This document shows positions 6,660-7,325 of a stretch of 7,325 nucleotides of DNA, piece by piece. Both the position numbers and the translations under genes were made by a program. The notes under the pieces were generated by a model, which was not told where the DNA came from, ran no database searches, and saw nothing but the letters and a program-made list of their open reading frames with translations. Origin of the DNA: Pseudomonadota bacterium (GTDB lineage Bacteria; Myxococcota; Polyangia; GCA-2747355; JACKDQ01); assembly GCA_030591195.1 (NCBI GenBank), contig JAUVBO010000113.1:1-7325 (forward strand), in the 5' to 3' direction. Every line of letters begins with the position of its first letter. Within the stretch, counting starts at the first letter, position 1.

Positions 6660-7325
6660 CTAACCAACGCTTCCCTCGAGGCTGACGCTGAGCAGCTTCT
6701 GCGCCTCGACCGCGAACTCCATCGGCAACTCGGCGAAGACCTCCTTGCAGAAACCGTGGACCACCATCGACGCCGCGTCCTCCGGGTCGATGCCCCGCTG
6801 CCGGAGGTAGAACAGCTGGTCCTCGCCGATCTTCGATGTCGTCGCCTCGTGCTCGGTGCGTGCGGTCGGGTTACGCACCTCGATATACGGGAAGGTGTGG
6901 GCACCGCAGCGGTCGCCGATCAGCAGCGAGTCGCACTGGGTGAAGTTCCGGGCGCCGGTGGCTCCCTTGAGCACCTTGATCAGCCCGCGGTAGCTGTTCT
7001 GACCGAACCCGGCGGAGATCCCCTTGGCGATGACGGTGCTCTTGGTCCGCTTGCCGAGGTGGATCATCTTCGTCCCGGTGTCCGCTTGCTGGTGGTTGGC
7101 GGTCAGCGCGACCGAGTAGAACTCGCCCACCGAGTCGTCACCGATCAGCAGGCAGCTCGGGTACTTCCAGGTCACCGCCGAGCCGGTCTCGACCTGGGTC
7201 CACGAGATCTTCGATCGCCGCCCGCGGCAAGCGCCGCGCTTGGTGACGAAGTTGAGGATCCCGCCCCGTCCCTGCTCGTCCCCCGGGTACCAGTTCTGCA
7301 CGGTGGAATACTTGATCTGCGCGTC
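6660..7325 (-). CDS. sufB: SufB, core subunit of the SufBCD Fe-S scaffold (N-terminal part outside window)
   Basis: The gene enters from the right edge in frame and ends with TAG at 6662-6660; the last 221 residues of what is normally a 470-495-residue protein are visible. SufB receives sulfur and carries the nascent cluster in the SufBCD complex. The match to the family is very strong: the visible part opens with [17 protein letters not shown], then [23 protein letters not shown], and D-T-G-T-K-M-I-H. The cysteine in [12 protein letters not shown] (codon 6935-6933) corresponds to E. coli Cys405, and the Glu 29 residues later, in T-E-H-E-A-T-T-S, to Glu434; both are reported as essential for assembly. 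The protein ends in the usual L-E-G-S-V-G. A GTG codon at 7301 is an internal valine, not a start. Any upstream regulator gene or operon promoter lies beyond the window. Confidence 0.97.
   Translation of the reverse strand, partial: DAQIKYSTVQNWYPGDEQGRGGILNFVTKRGACRGRRSKISWTQVETGSAVTWKYPSCLLIGDDSVGEFYSVALTANHQQADTGTKMIHLGKRTKSTVIAKGISAGFGQNSYRGLIKVLKGATGARNFTQCDSLLIGDRCGAHTFPYIEVRNPTARTEHEATTSKIGEDQLFYLRQRGIDPEDAASMVVHGFCKEVFAELPMEFAVEAQKLLSVSLEGSVG

Noticed and set aside
7299..7301. GTG at 7301 as a start codon of SufB
   Set aside because: It is the internal Val of the conserved [13 protein letters not shown] motif in the middle of SufB, and the frame continues to the window edge.

Overview
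The window looks like chromosomal DNA of a high-GC Gram-negative bacterium. My best guess is a myxobacterium or close relative (Myxococcota). This is an inference from the GC-rich codon use, two secreted lipoproteins of the kind common there (a WAVG-repeat beta-propeller and a cysteine-rich protein with a CGCGC tail), and a compact SUF operon. No taxonomic marker gene is present.

Layout, left to right: (1) bases 2-1000, plus strand: the 3' part of a lipoprotein gene encoding a seven-repeat beta-propeller, whose start lies left of the window. (2) 1001-1245: a convergent intergenic gap with a hairpin-plus-T-run terminator for gene 1. (3) 1246-2163, minus strand: a 305-residue cysteine-rich lipoprotein that I do not recognise. 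(4) 2164-2650: 487 bases without a convincing gene, holding a candidate extended -10 promoter for that lipoprotein and the 3' end of the SUF transcript. (5) 2651-7325, minus strand: sufB (3' part only), sufC, sufD, sufS and sufU, read from right to left in that order.

The five suf genes are packed like one operon: 25 bases between sufB and sufC, a 4-base overlap between sufC and sufD, a 2-base gap (or a GTGA overlap) between sufD and sufS, and a 1-base TGATG overlap between sufS and sufU. Together they encode a complete iron-sulfur assembly route. SufS takes sulfur from cysteine, SufU accepts it as the zinc-dependent sulfurtransferase, and the SufBCD ATPase scaffold builds the cluster. All key catalytic residues I could check are intact. 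SufS also carries the histidine that, in Bacillus subtilis SufS, swaps onto the SufU zinc, so sequence and gene order agree on a SufS-SufU pair rather than SufS-SufE.

I found no previously undescribed system. The SUF part is ordinary in function, and the least explained pieces are the two lipoproteins and the 487-base gap.
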